A stretch of 64,000 nt of DNA from an uncultured Lachnospiraceae bacterium (lineage in GTDB: Bacteria; Bacillota; Clostridia; Lachnospirales; Lachnospiraceae), in assembly GCA_910586125.1 (NCBI GenBank), contig CAJUHP010000009.1, forward strand, positions 1 through 64,000, given 5' to 3'. This document shows, piece after piece, positions 43,251-51,738 of this stretch. The position numbers and the translations under genes are program-made. The notes under the pieces are model-generated. The model was not told where the DNA came from, made no database searches, and saw only the letters and a list, made by a program, of their open reading frames with translations. How positions within the stretch are numbered: the first letter of the stretch is position 1; every line of letters begins with the position of its first letter.

Positions 43251-44006
43251 ATGATAAAAATCGTGATACATGGAGCCGGAGGGGCTATGGGGCGGGCCGT
43301 AGCCGAGCTGGCGGCGGCGGACTCTCAGGTGGAGATTGCGGCGGGAGTCGATGTAAATACGGAACTTTCCTGTCCATTTCCCGTGTTCTCCTCTCTGAAA
43401 GAATATAAGGGAGAGGCGGATGTGGTGGTGGATTTCAGCACGGCAAAAGCTGTGGACAGCTTGCTTTTGACCTGCGTGGAGAGAAAGCTGCCGCTTGTGC
43501 TCTGTACGACGGGGTTGTCTGACGAGCAGATCACGGCGGTTCAAAAAGCATCCGAACAGATTCCGATTCTGCGTTCCGGCAATATGTCTCTTGGCATCAA
43601 TCTTCTGTTAAAGGTAGTGGAAGAGGTGGCAGGGGTTCTCCTGAAAGCGGATTTTGATCCGGAGATTGTGGAGATGCATCACCGGAGGAAGCTGGATGCA
43701 CCCAGCGGCACAGCACAGATGCTGGCGGATGCGGTGAACCGTGCGGTGGATCGATCTTATGAAGTGTGTCTGGATCGCCATGAACGCCGGGCGAGCCGGC
43801 CGAAGCAGGAGATCGGTATCTCGGCCATGCGCGGCGGCACGATTGTGGGCGAGCACAATGTCATCTTTGCCGGTCCCGACGAGCGGATCGAGATTCGTCA
43901 TGCGGCCTATTCCCGTTCTGTTTTTGCCAACGGCGCTCTGCAGGCGGCCAAAGCGTTAACCGAAAAAGAGCCTGGGCTTTATGATATGAGTACGGTGCTT
44001 AGGTAA
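43251..44006 (+). CDS. dapB: 4-hydroxy-tetrahydrodipicolinate reductase
   Basis: 251 residues. NAD(P)-binding motif HGAGGAMGRAV (7-17); catalytic His-His-Lys region EMHHRRKLDAPSGTA near residue 142; GTIVGEHNVIFAG near the C-terminus. It reduces the DapA product to tetrahydrodipicolinate. It follows dapA by 22 nt and shares its riboswitch control. Confidence 0.96.
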   Translation: MIKIVIHGAGGAMGRAVAELAAADSQVEIAAGVDVNTELSCPFPVFSSLKEYKGEADVVVDFSTAKAVDSLLLTCVERKLPLVLCTTGLSDEQITAVQKASEQIPILRSGNMSLGINLLLKVVEEVAGVLLKADFDPEIVEMHHRRKLDAPSGTAQMLADAVNRAVDRSYEVCLDRHERRASRPKQEIGISAMRGGTIVGEHNVIFAGPDERIEIRHAAYSRSVFANGALQAAKALTEKEPGLYDMSTVLR

Positions 44007-44187
44007 TCGTGATAGAAAAGCAAGCAATAAAACCATCATTTCCTATTAAACTTTTGCAAAACCGCAAAAAATATGCAAAAGACGTGCAGAACAGTGGCAG
44101 AAAATGAATTATCTGGATTACTATTTTCGTTAAATCTTCTCATACTAATGACGGAGCAATAGTCTGATGATGTAAAGGAGAAGAACA

Positions 44188-44619
44188 ATGAAAAAAATCC
44201 GATGCACGTTGCTTTGCTTGACGCTTTTGTCAGTTTTGTGTCTGTCCGCCGGCTGCAGAAGGCGCCAGGACGAGACGACCGCCAGTTTTCCGGAGACGAC
44301 CTCCGCAGGCGCGGGTATGACCGGGGGAACCATGAACGAATCCGGAAACGGAACCATGAGTGAGTCGAGCAGTGGAGCCACAGGAACCACGAACGACGCA
44401 GGGATGGGAACCATGAACGATTCAAACAATGGGACCACAGGAACCATGAACGAGTCCTGGAATGGAACCGACGGGACGATGAACGAGTCTTGGAATGGAA
44501 CCGATTCCATGGAGGATCTGGGGGATGACCTGTCCGGAGCCATGGATGATTTGGGCGATGGTCTGACGGATGCCATGGATGATTTAACAAACGGCACGAC
44601 TGGCACAAGAAGCAGGTAA
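44188..44619 (+). CDS. Repeat-rich putative lipoprotein
   Basis: 143 residues. A signal peptide with lipobox LSAGC (Cys at about residue 25) predicts lipid anchoring outside the cell. The mature part is low-complexity: GTMNES-type units with N, G, T, S and M (MNESGNGTMSESSSGATGT, MNESWNGTDGTMNESWNGTD), then an acidic DDLGD/AMDDL section. Neither matches a known domain. A GGAGAAGAACA site precedes the ATG, and a terminator follows at once. It stands alone between dapB and the two-component system. Confidence 0.75.
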   Translation: MKKIRCTLLCLTLLSVLCLSAGCRRRQDETTASFPETTSAGAGMTGGTMNESGNGTMSESSSGATGTTNDAGMGTMNDSNNGTTGTMNESWNGTDGTMNESWNGTDSMEDLGDDLSGAMDDLGDGLTDAMDDLTNGTTGTRSR

Positions 44620-44635
44620 CAGAAGCGTAAGAAGA

Positions 44636-44661
44636 AGGAGACCGGATTAACCGGTCTTTTT
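44636..44661 (+). terminator. Terminator after the lipoprotein gene
   Basis: GACCGG, 5-nt loop and CCGGTC, extended by A-T/G-T pairs, followed by five T residues. Confidence 0.88.
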
Positions 44662-44841
44662 CTCTGCTTGCTTTTCTCAAAAATAAAACACATCGAATCC
44701 AGCATAGAGGCCCGCGCCGGTACGCGGTTCTTTTCCCGGAAAACCGGAAACCGTAAGACTTTTTTAAAGATATTTCCCCCAGAATGTGGTACAATGACCT
44801 CAGATATTGCGCGTATTTGCAGGGAAAGTGGGGACATATGC

Positions 44842-45543
44842 ATGGCACAGACAAAAATTCTCGTAGTGGACGATGAGAAGGAGATAGCCGATCTGGTGGA
44901 GATCTATCTGGTCAGCGACGGATATGAGGTATATAAGGCCGGAAGCGCTGAGGAAGGGTTTGAGATTCTGAAAAAGGAAGATATAAAGCTGGTTCTTTTG
45001 GATATTATGATGCCGGGTATCGACGGGATGGAGATGTGCCGCCGGATTCGCCGCACCAACAATATTCCCATTATTATGTTGAGCGCGAAATCCTCCGATC
45101 TGGATAAGATTCTCGGGCTGTCCACCGGCGCCGATGATTATGTGACGAAGCCGTTCAATCCGCTGGAGCTGACAGCGCGGGTAAAATCCCAGCTCCGGCG
45201 TTTTCAGGAATTGAATCCCGGAGCCGGCGGCGGGAAAGCGGAAAACTGCCTGTGCGTCCGGGGATTGGAGATAAACAAAAATAATCATCAGGTGACAGTA
45301 TATGGTGAGGAAGTAAAGCTGACGCCCATCGAGTTTGACATTCTGTATCTTCTGGCCTCCAATCCGGGCCGCGTTTTCAGCACCGACGAGATTTTTGAAA
45401 AGGTGTGGAATGAAAAGGTGTACGAGGCCAATAATACGGTTATGGTACACATCCGCCGCCTGCGCAGCAAGATGCGGGAGGATACCAGGCAGGATAAGAT
45501 TATCACGACGGTATGGGGAGTTGGGTATAAAATTGAAAAGTAG
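44842..45543 (+). CDS. OmpR/VanR-family response regulator
   Basis: About 233 residues from ATG 44842; the frame is open further up but this start gives the standard MAQTKILVVDDEKEI beginning. Receiver domain: acidic pair Asp10-Asp11, phosphoacceptor Asp54 (LVLLDIMMPGIDG), Ser81, Lys103. C-terminal winged-helix DNA-binding domain: VKLTPIEFDILYLLASNPGR, VWNEKVYEANNTVMVHI, TVWGVGYKIE. It forms a pair with the overlapping histidine kinase. The nearest likely targets are the ABC export genes behind the kinase. Confidence 0.93.
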   Translation: MAQTKILVVDDEKEIADLVEIYLVSDGYEVYKAGSAEEGFEILKKEDIKLVLLDIMMPGIDGMEMCRRIRRTNNIPIIMLSAKSSDLDKILGLSTGADDYVTKPFNPLELTARVKSQLRRFQELNPGAGGGKAENCLCVRGLEINKNNHQVTVYGEEVKLTPIEFDILYLLASNPGRVFSTDEIFEKVWNEKVYEANNTVMVHIRRLRSKMREDTRQDKIITTVWGVGYKIEK

Positions 45544-46696
45544 AAAAAGCGACGCCCGCAGCCGTTTTCGGCGCAGGGTGTTTTATGATATTGTGGCCAG
45601 CACGGCGATCACCTGTATCGCGGAGGGGTTTCTTGTTCTCAATGTCAATATGATGACGGGTTTTCTGCGCCAGAGCTCCTTTCCGTTTGGCTTTCAGGAT
45701 CGGGAGATGCTGACCTATCTTTTTATCTATCTGATCATAGGAATAGCGGTGTTTGGGACCAGTTTTCTGCTGCTCCAGGAAAATGCCATTCGTTATATCG
45801 GAGAGATATCCGACGCCATCGAAGAGATTGCCGAGGGAAATCTGAATATTCAGCTGGAGATCAAGGGGGACGATGAGTTTGCCCAGATGGCATCCAGGCT
45901 CAATGAGATGGCGGCGGCGGTTGAGAAACTGATGGAGCGGGAGCGGGAGTCCGAGCGGACGAAGAACGAACTGATTACGAATGTGGCGCACGATCTGCGC
46001 ACGCCGCTGACGTCCGTGATCGGATATCTGGAACTTTTAAAGAATGATTCGGTGCTGCCTCCGGAGAAAAAACAGGATTATGTGCGGATCACCTATCACA
46101 AGGCCAAGCATCTGGAACGGCTCATCGAAGACTTGTTCGGATTTACCAAATTAAACTACGGAAAGATATCCATGAATGTGGGACAGGTGGATATGGTTCA
46201 GCTTTTGACCCAGCTTTTGGACGAGTTTTACCCCAATTTTGCCGAGCAGGATATGCACTATGAGATGCAAAGCAACGTAAAGAGCATTCCGTTAAATGGG
46301 GACGGGAATCTTCTGGCCCGTCTGTTTGAGAATTTGATTGGCAACGCCATCAAATATGGAAAGGAAGGGAAAACCGTCAATGTATCTATCCGTCAAAAGG
46401 ACGAAATCGTGACGGTTTCTGTGATGAATTACGGGTATGTGATTCCGGAGACAGAGCTGACTCATATTTTTGATAAGTTTTACCGTTTGGATCAGGCGCG
46501 TTCCAGCTCCACCGGGGGAACGGGCCTGGGGCTTGCGATTGCCAAAAATATTGTGGAGCTGCATGGAGGAACCATCGAGGCCCGCAGCGGTCTGGACGGT
46601 ACGGCGTTTGTGGTGCGGCTGCGCACGGATTTTGATATCAATAGAGAAAATTTTGGAAGCGGTTTGGCGGAGGAAAGGGCAGGGCAGGCAGAATGA
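45533..46696 (+). CDS. VanS-like sensor histidine kinase
   Basis: About 387 residues from TTG 45533, which overlaps the regulator by 11 nt (an upstream TTG at 45521 is the alternative). Two membrane helices (about 19-41 and 61-82) flank a short external loop of about 20 residues. Then come HAMP (ENAIRYIGEISDAIEEIAEG), the HisKA block NVAHDLRTPLTSVIGYLELL with phosphorylated His153, and HATPase_c with NLIGNAIKYG and GTGLGLAIAKNIVELHGG. The tiny sensor loop suggests membrane- or partner-based sensing. Its stop overlaps the next start as ATGA. Confidence 0.93.
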   Translation: MKSRKSDARSRFRRRVFYDIVASTAITCIAEGFLVLNVNMMTGFLRQSSFPFGFQDREMLTYLFIYLIIGIAVFGTSFLLLQENAIRYIGEISDAIEEIAEGNLNIQLEIKGDDEFAQMASRLNEMAAAVEKLMERERESERTKNELITNVAHDLRTPLTSVIGYLELLKNDSVLPPEKKQDYVRITYHKAKHLERLIEDLFGFTKLNYGKISMNVGQVDMVQLLTQLLDEFYPNFAEQDMHYEMQSNVKSIPLNGDGNLLARLFENLIGNAIKYGKEGKTVNVSIRQKDEIVTVSVMNYGYVIPETELTHIFDKFYRLDQARSSSTGGTGLGLAIAKNIVELHGGTIEARSGLDGTAFVVRLRTDFDINRENFGSGLAEERAGQAE

Positions 46697-48978
46697 AAAG
46701 AAAGTGGCTGGCCGGGCTGCTGGCCGGGTGTCTGTTCTTGGCCGGCTTGGCGGGACAGGGCCTTGCGGCGCCGGGCGATTTTGAAACGAGTGAGATGGGA
46801 GCCCCGGATGACACATCAAAAGAGCCGGTGGCGATGGTGAATGGTTTGGAGGTGGAGATCCTCTGGGGCGGCAACAGTTTAGTTCGGGTTGGAAGAGAGA
46901 CGCCGGTCACAGTGCGGGCCAAAAGCGGCGGCCCGGCCATTGCCGGGAGCGCTATTTTATATGTGCCGACGGGAAAAGGCAACTGCTATGTGATGGAGAA
47001 AGAACTGTCCGTGGCGGCAGGCGAGGAAAAGCAGGTAGTCTTCAGTGTGCCGGTTGACTATGCCACCAGTTCCATTCTGGTGGAATACCGAGATGAAAAA
47101 GGAACCTTGTATGCCAGAGAAACGCTGGTTCTGCGCCTGGGATACAATGCGCAGGAAATTTATATCGGCGCGGTCAGCGAGGACATAAAAAGCATGGAGG
47201 TTTTTGACCGTCTTCTGCTGAATGAATACAGGGGGACCGCCACAAGGCTTTTTGATTTTAAGGCGGATACGCTGCCAAAAGAGAAAGAAGCTTACGGGCA
47301 GTACGATCTTTTTCTGTGGGATGCAGTCAACCGCACAGACATATCGGAAAAGCAGAAAAAAGCTCTGGATAACTGGGTGTATGAGGGCGGTATCCTGATT
47401 ATTGGAAACGACAGCGATCTGTGCAGGCCGCTGGAGAAAGGGGAGATCGAGAGGGAGAGATGGGGCCGCGGGCAGTATGTGTACTGCGGATTTTCTCTCC
47501 GCCAGGTATCGGCTCTGTATTCGGAAGAAGCGCAGTTGCGCAATTTTCTGTATGAGGCGGTCGGAACCGAGCGCTTAAACGCCATTGACGAGAGAATACA
47601 GTATGGATACAACGACTACTGGGATGCCCAGAATACAACGCTGCACGTAGATACCAAACGCCTTCCCTCCGTCTGGCAGTATGGGCTGGTTCTGGCTCTT
47701 TATCTGATGCTGATGGGTCCGATACTCTATACGGTTCTAAAAAGAAGAGAGCGGCGGCAGTTGCTTCGCCGTTCCATGATCGGACTCTCTCTGCTGTTTA
47801 CGGCGGTTATCTATCTCATGGGCAGCCGTACCCGTTTTACCCGTCCCTTTCTGAATTATGCGTCGATTCAGGAGATCCGCGACGGAACCTTGATGGAGAC
47901 GGTATATGTGAATGTCAGCTCGCCGTATCACGCGCCCTATTCCTTTCGGGTAAACGGCAGTTATGCGCTGTCTCCCGTGCCGTATTATAATTACTCCGGC
48001 GCAGAGCAGGCGTTGGGAGAAGAAAGCTGCCGCCTGTATATTTGTTATCAAGATGAGGAAACCACGGTGCGGGTGGAAGACGAGGTCCCCTTTACAAATG
48101 TGATGCTGCGTTTAAACCGGAATGACGGAGACACGTACGGGGAAGGCATTACCGGGGAAGTCCATTTGTTTTGCGGAGAGCTGACGGGATATTTGGAAAA
48201 TCGTTCGGGGCAGGATTTGGAGAGGGTTTGTCTTCTGACAGGCGGTCATATGGTGTTTATCGAAAAGATAGCTGCGGGAGAGACCGTGGATTTGTCGCAG
48301 GAAGAGCCGGTATTTGTTCCTGGTTATGAGTATAGTAAGATAATGAATCAGATTGCCGGGCGGGAGGCAAACGGTTCTCCCATCGTAAACCAGGAAGCGG
48401 CTCTGGCCGCCTGGCGTCTCCAGTTGGTCAGTTTTTACTGGAATAATATGATGACCGGCGAGCGAAATGAAGCGCTGGTGATGGCGTTTCCTGTGACGGA
48501 AAATATGGAGCTTTTGTCCAGCGATGACGTGGATGTGGACGGAGTGACGCTGGTCACGGCGGTCCTGTCCGCTGATTTTGAGAAAAACGGGCAGCTCTAT
48601 TTGCCGTCTTTGGAAAAGTCAACGGAATCGCTGCAGGGGAATTATGATGTCCGAAACAACAGCACCTATGAGCATCTGAATGTGATTCAGTATGATTTCG
48701 GCAGTTTGTCCGTGCAAAAGCTGATGGTAACATGGGCCAAGGAGCAGGAGGAGAAGAGCTACCGCCGGGCCTTCCACGGTACGATGGAATTCTATAACTG
48801 GAAAACCAAAAGCTATGACCATATGGAACAGAAGACGGAGTACGACCGAAGCGAACTAAACGATTACCTGAACGAACACAACTGTCTGACCGTGCGCTAT
48901 GAGGACGCGACGACCGAGGAATATCAATATGAGATTCTTCTGCCCTGTTTTTCGGCAGTGGGGAGGAAAAGCCAATGA
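46693..48978 (+). CDS. Large membrane-anchored extracellular protein of unknown family, ABC-exporter partner
   Basis: 761 residues. Signal peptide (about 1-25), then a beta-rich region (30-140), and a domain around 145-260 (FLWDAVNRTDISEKQKKALD, then EGGILIIGND) that resembles the DUF4350/GldG-type 'glutamine amidotransferase-like' fold found with ABC-2 exporters. Helices near 330-370 (YGLVLALYLMLMGPILYTVL, MIGLSLLFTAVIYLMG) anchor it. The long C-terminal half is extracellular and mostly beta. It is coupled (ATGA) to the kinase and to the ABC ATPase, so it is most likely a partner of the exporter under two-component control. The exact function is unknown. Confidence 0.75.
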   Translation: MKRKWLAGLLAGCLFLAGLAGQGLAAPGDFETSEMGAPDDTSKEPVAMVNGLEVEILWGGNSLVRVGRETPVTVRAKSGGPAIAGSAILYVPTGKGNCYVMEKELSVAAGEEKQVVFSVPVDYATSSILVEYRDEKGTLYARETLVLRLGYNAQEIYIGAVSEDIKSMEVFDRLLLNEYRGTATRLFDFKADTLPKEKEAYGQYDLFLWDAVNRTDISEKQKKALDNWVYEGGILIIGNDSDLCRPLEKGEIERERWGRGQYVYCGFSLRQVSALYSEEAQLRNFLYEAVGTERLNAIDERIQYGYNDYWDAQNTTLHVDTKRLPSVWQYGLVLALYLMLMGPILYTVLKRRERRQLLRRSMIGLSLLFTAVIYLMGSRTRFTRPFLNYASIQEIRDGTLMETVYVNVSSPYHAPYSFRVNGSYALSPVPYYNYSGAEQALGEESCRLYICYQDEETTVRVEDEVPFTNVMLRLNRNDGDTYGEGITGEVHLFCGELTGYLENRSGQDLERVCLLTGGHMVFIEKIAAGETVDLSQEEPVFVPGYEYSKIMNQIAGREANGSPIVNQEAALAAWRLQLVSFYWNNMMTGERNEALVMAFPVTENMELLSSDDVDVDGVTLVTAVLSADFEKNGQLYLPSLEKSTESLQGNYDVRNNSTYEHLNVIQYDFGSLSVQKLMVTWAKEQEEKSYRRAFHGTMEFYNWKTKSYDHMEQKTEYDRSELNDYLNEHNCLTVRYEDATTEEYQYEILLPCFSAVGRKSQ

Positions 48979-49922
48979 TGCTGGAGATTCATGATCTGAC
49001 AAAAGCATACGGCCGCTTTCAGGCATTGGACCATCTGAATCTGGAGATTGAGGAGGGGGAGCTGTTTGGATTTGTGGGTCCCAATGGGGCGGGCAAGACG
49101 ACCACAATCAAAATTTTAGTCGGACTTCTGCGGGCCGACGGCGGAAGTGTAAAGATTGACGGACAGCCCATGAACTGTAAAGCGGCGGAACAGAAAGACA
49201 AGATCGGCTATGTGCCGGACTATTTCGGGGTCTACGACAATGTGCGGGTGTCAGAATATCTGGAGTTATATGCGGCGGCCTATGGCATTACCGGACTGGT
49301 GGCGCGCCGGCGCTATATGGAGCTGTTAGATATGGTAGGGCTGGGTGGCCGGGAAGAATTCTATGTGGATAGCCTGTCCCGCGGAATGAAACAGAGATTG
49401 GGAGTAGCCAGAGCCCTGGTTCATAATCCCCGCCTGCTGATTCTGGATGAACCGGCGTCAGGACTGGACCCTCGTACCAGACAGGAATTTATTGTGATGC
49501 TCAAGGAGATCAACCGGTGCGGGAAGACCATTCTGATCAGTTCTCATATTTTGTCAGAACTCGGTGAGATGTGTACGGATATCGGCATCATCGAGGCGGG
49601 GCAGATGGTTCTGCGGGGCAGCCTGGTCGATATTCTTGCCATGGTCAACGCCTCCAATCCGCTGGAGATGCAGATTTATCAGAATCTGCCGGATGCCGTG
49701 GCTTTTTTGCGGAACAATCCTCTGATTAATAATGTGGTCATCGACGGAAACCGGATCGTGGCTGGATTTGCCGGAGGACAAATGGAGGAGGCTTTTTTGC
49801 TGCGGCAGTTGGTGGAGGCAGGCGTTTTGGTGGGCAGCTTCGGCCGGCGTCAGGGAGGATTGGAATCCGTATTTCTGCAGATAACCGGCAATAAGGAAGA
49901 GAAGGTGGTGGCCCAGGGATGA
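48975..49922 (+). CDS. ABC transporter ATP-binding protein (ABC-2 type exporter)
   Basis: 315 residues. Walker A GPNGAGKTTTI (about 37-47), Q-loop region YVPDYFGVYDNVRVSEYLEL, signature LSRGMKQRLGVARAL (LSGGQ variant), Walker B LLILDEPASGLDP, and an H-loop in ILISSH. A C-terminal extension of about 85 residues is typical of ABC-2 exporters (NatA/YxlF-like). It is coupled by ATGA on both sides, pairing with the permease. Confidence 0.93.
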   Translation: MMLEIHDLTKAYGRFQALDHLNLEIEEGELFGFVGPNGAGKTTTIKILVGLLRADGGSVKIDGQPMNCKAAEQKDKIGYVPDYFGVYDNVRVSEYLELYAAAYGITGLVARRRYMELLDMVGLGGREEFYVDSLSRGMKQRLGVARALVHNPRLLILDEPASGLDPRTRQEFIVMLKEINRCGKTILISSHILSELGEMCTDIGIIEAGQMVLRGSLVDILAMVNASNPLEMQIYQNLPDAVAFLRNNPLINNVVIDGNRIVAGFAGGQMEEAFLLRQLVEAGVLVGSFGRRQGGLESVFLQITGNKEEKVVAQG

Positions 49923-50815
49923 TAAAGAGCTTTTACAATGTGCAGCCGGTTTATCAGAAAGAAACCATGACCAGCAGCCGGACGGCAAGGCTGACTGTGA
50001 TCGTGATGACGTTTAATCTGGTTCTGGCGCTGGTGGGACTGGTACAACTGCTTCTGATGGTCCGAAACAGCAGCTATTTCGGGGAGATGAACTATTCCTC
50101 TCTGCTGCGGATGTATATGCTGGTGGCCTCCTTTGAGGCGGCGTTTCTCCTGTTTATTGTGCCGGCGTTGACGGCCGGCAGCATTTCCGGCGAGCGGGAG
50201 CGCCAGACGCTGGATCTTCTTTTATGTACCAGACTGCGCCCCATTGAGATTATCATCGGCAAGCTTCTCTCTTGTCTGAGCACAGTGTTTGTTCTGATCA
50301 TCAGCAGTCTGCCGGTTCTGTCGCTCGTCTATATCTACGGCGGAATCGGGCTGGGAGATCTGGCGGCGCTGTTTGTGTGTCTGGTGGTGACAACGCTGTT
50401 TGTCGGCAGCATCAGTATTTTCTTTTCGGCGATGATGAAAAAAACAACCATAGCTACGGTGCTGTCCTACTTGTCGGTGGTCTTTCTGGCGGCAGGAACG
50501 TATATGATTTTGGTGTTGGTATATAATTTCTATTCTCTGGCGGCTCCTGGCAGTCTGCGTTCAGAAAATGGGATATATCCATGCAACCTTCTGTTTCTGG
50601 TGAATCCAGCCATGACCTTTTACAGTCTGTTCAGCCAGCAGATCGGCGGTTTTGAGGACATGAATTTCATGGTTTGGTTTAACTCTTCTGTGATAACGTA
50701 TCATCTGAAGGAAGCTTGGTGGATTTGGTATAGCTGTTTGACGCAGCTTATCCTTTCCGCGGTGTTTATCTGGCTGGCCAGCTATGTGATTTCACCGCTT
50801 CGGGGAAAAGACTAG
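49919..50815 (+). CDS. ABC-2 type permease
   Basis: 298 residues, about six membrane helices. LTAGSISGERERQTLDLLLCTRL is the typical intracellular loop of ABC-2 permeases (the SGERERxTL motif). It pairs with the upstream ATPase to form a half-transporter that probably homodimerises. The substrate is unknown; the combination with a GldG-like partner fits envelope-related export. Confidence 0.9.
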   Translation: MIKSFYNVQPVYQKETMTSSRTARLTVIVMTFNLVLALVGLVQLLLMVRNSSYFGEMNYSSLLRMYMLVASFEAAFLLFIVPALTAGSISGERERQTLDLLLCTRLRPIEIIIGKLLSCLSTVFVLIISSLPVLSLVYIYGGIGLGDLAALFVCLVVTTLFVGSISIFFSAMMKKTTIATVLSYLSVVFLAAGTYMILVLVYNFYSLAAPGSLRSENGIYPCNLLFLVNPAMTFYSLFSQQIGGFEDMNFMVWFNSSVITYHLKEAWWIWYSCLTQLILSAVFIWLASYVISPLRGKD

Positions 50816-50825
50816 GTGTGTGGCG

Positions 50826-51539
50826 ATGAAAATGCAAAACGCGATGCAAAAAAAGGAATGGAGCGAAGAAAAAACTAAAAAGAAAAAGCGGCTGCTCTGT
50901 GCGCTGCTGTTTGTTTGCGCCGCATGCTTTTTGTTTGCTGGCACCGCGAATCTCTGGATGATTTTGGCGGTGTCGGGCCGGATCGTATCGCCGGAGGAGG
51001 CCGCTTTGCAGGAGGCGGACTGTATTCTGGTGTTGGGAGCAGGGGTGCGGGAAGATGGGACACCCAGCCAGATCTTGGCGGCCCGTCTGGATACGGCACT
51101 GTCTCTCTATGAGGAGGGAGTCAGCAGCCGGCTTTTGATGAGCGGCGATCACGGCCGGGAGGAATATGACGAAGTCAATGGGATGAAACGGGCGGCGGTG
51201 GAGGCGGGGGTCCCTTCGGATGCCGTGTTTATGGATCACGCGGGATTCAGCACCTATGACAGCCTATACCGTGCCAGGGATATTTTTCAGGCTGAAAAGA
51301 TTGTAATTGTGACGCAGCGCTATCATTTGTATCGGGCCTTGTATATTGCCGGGGCACTGGGGCTGGACGCGGTGGGCGTGCCGGCTCAGGGGGAAGAGTA
51401 TTCCGGACAGACCTACCGGGAAGTGCGGGAATGGGCGGCGCGGACCAAGGATTTTGTGAATGTCATTTGGAAGCCGGAAGCGGCGGTCATGGGGGATGCG
51501 ATACCCGTGAGCGGAAACGGCGACCAGACAAACGACTGA
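50826..51539 (+). CDS. YdcF/SanA-family (DUF218) membrane protein
   Basis: About 237 residues from ATG 50826. One membrane helix near 25-45, then a DUF218 domain with DCILVLGAGVREDGTPSQIL, LMSGDHGREEYDEVNGM and IVIVTQRYHLYRALYIAGAL. SanA-like members affect envelope permeability in enterobacteria; a YdcF relative binds SAM. It follows the permease by 10 nt, likely the last gene of the exporter operon. Confidence 0.88.
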   Translation: MKMQNAMQKKEWSEEKTKKKKRLLCALLFVCAACFLFAGTANLWMILAVSGRIVSPEEAALQEADCILVLGAGVREDGTPSQILAARLDTALSLYEEGVSSRLLMSGDHGREEYDEVNGMKRAAVEAGVPSDAVFMDHAGFSTYDSLYRARDIFQAEKIVIVTQRYHLYRALYIAGALGLDAVGVPAQGEEYSGQTYREVREWAARTKDFVNVIWKPEAAVMGDAIPVSGNGDQTND

Positions 51540-51567
51540 GAAAGTTTTTGTTTTTTGTAAAAACCGG

Positions 51568-51596
51568 TTGAGAATTTTTGGGAGCTGATATATACT
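51568..51596 (+). promoter_or_regulatory. Promoter of the ABC-F gene
   Basis: TTGAGA (51568-51573), 17 nt, TATACT (51591-51596). The leader of about 140 nt contains a GCCGGC-tgct-GCCGGC hairpin (about 51676-51693), a possible regulatory structure of the kind found ahead of some ABC-F genes; it has no T-run. Confidence 0.75.
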
Positions 51597-51738
51597 AATG
51601 TACTGTATCCCTTGTCTTTTTCATAGGCGGATGGAAAGCGGGACCAACGACAGGGGGAGACAGAATCAGTAACATGCGGCCGGCTGCTGCCGGCACAGCA
51701 GAGAGAAAATTTCGTCAAGGAAAAACAGGAGTGCAGAT

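Noticed and set aside
44124..44135. TTTTCGTTAAAT, matching 12 bases of the invertible repeats
   Set aside because: Only a half-site: no palindromic partner arm or core follows, and no second copy lies nearby. Probably chance in AT-rich DNA.
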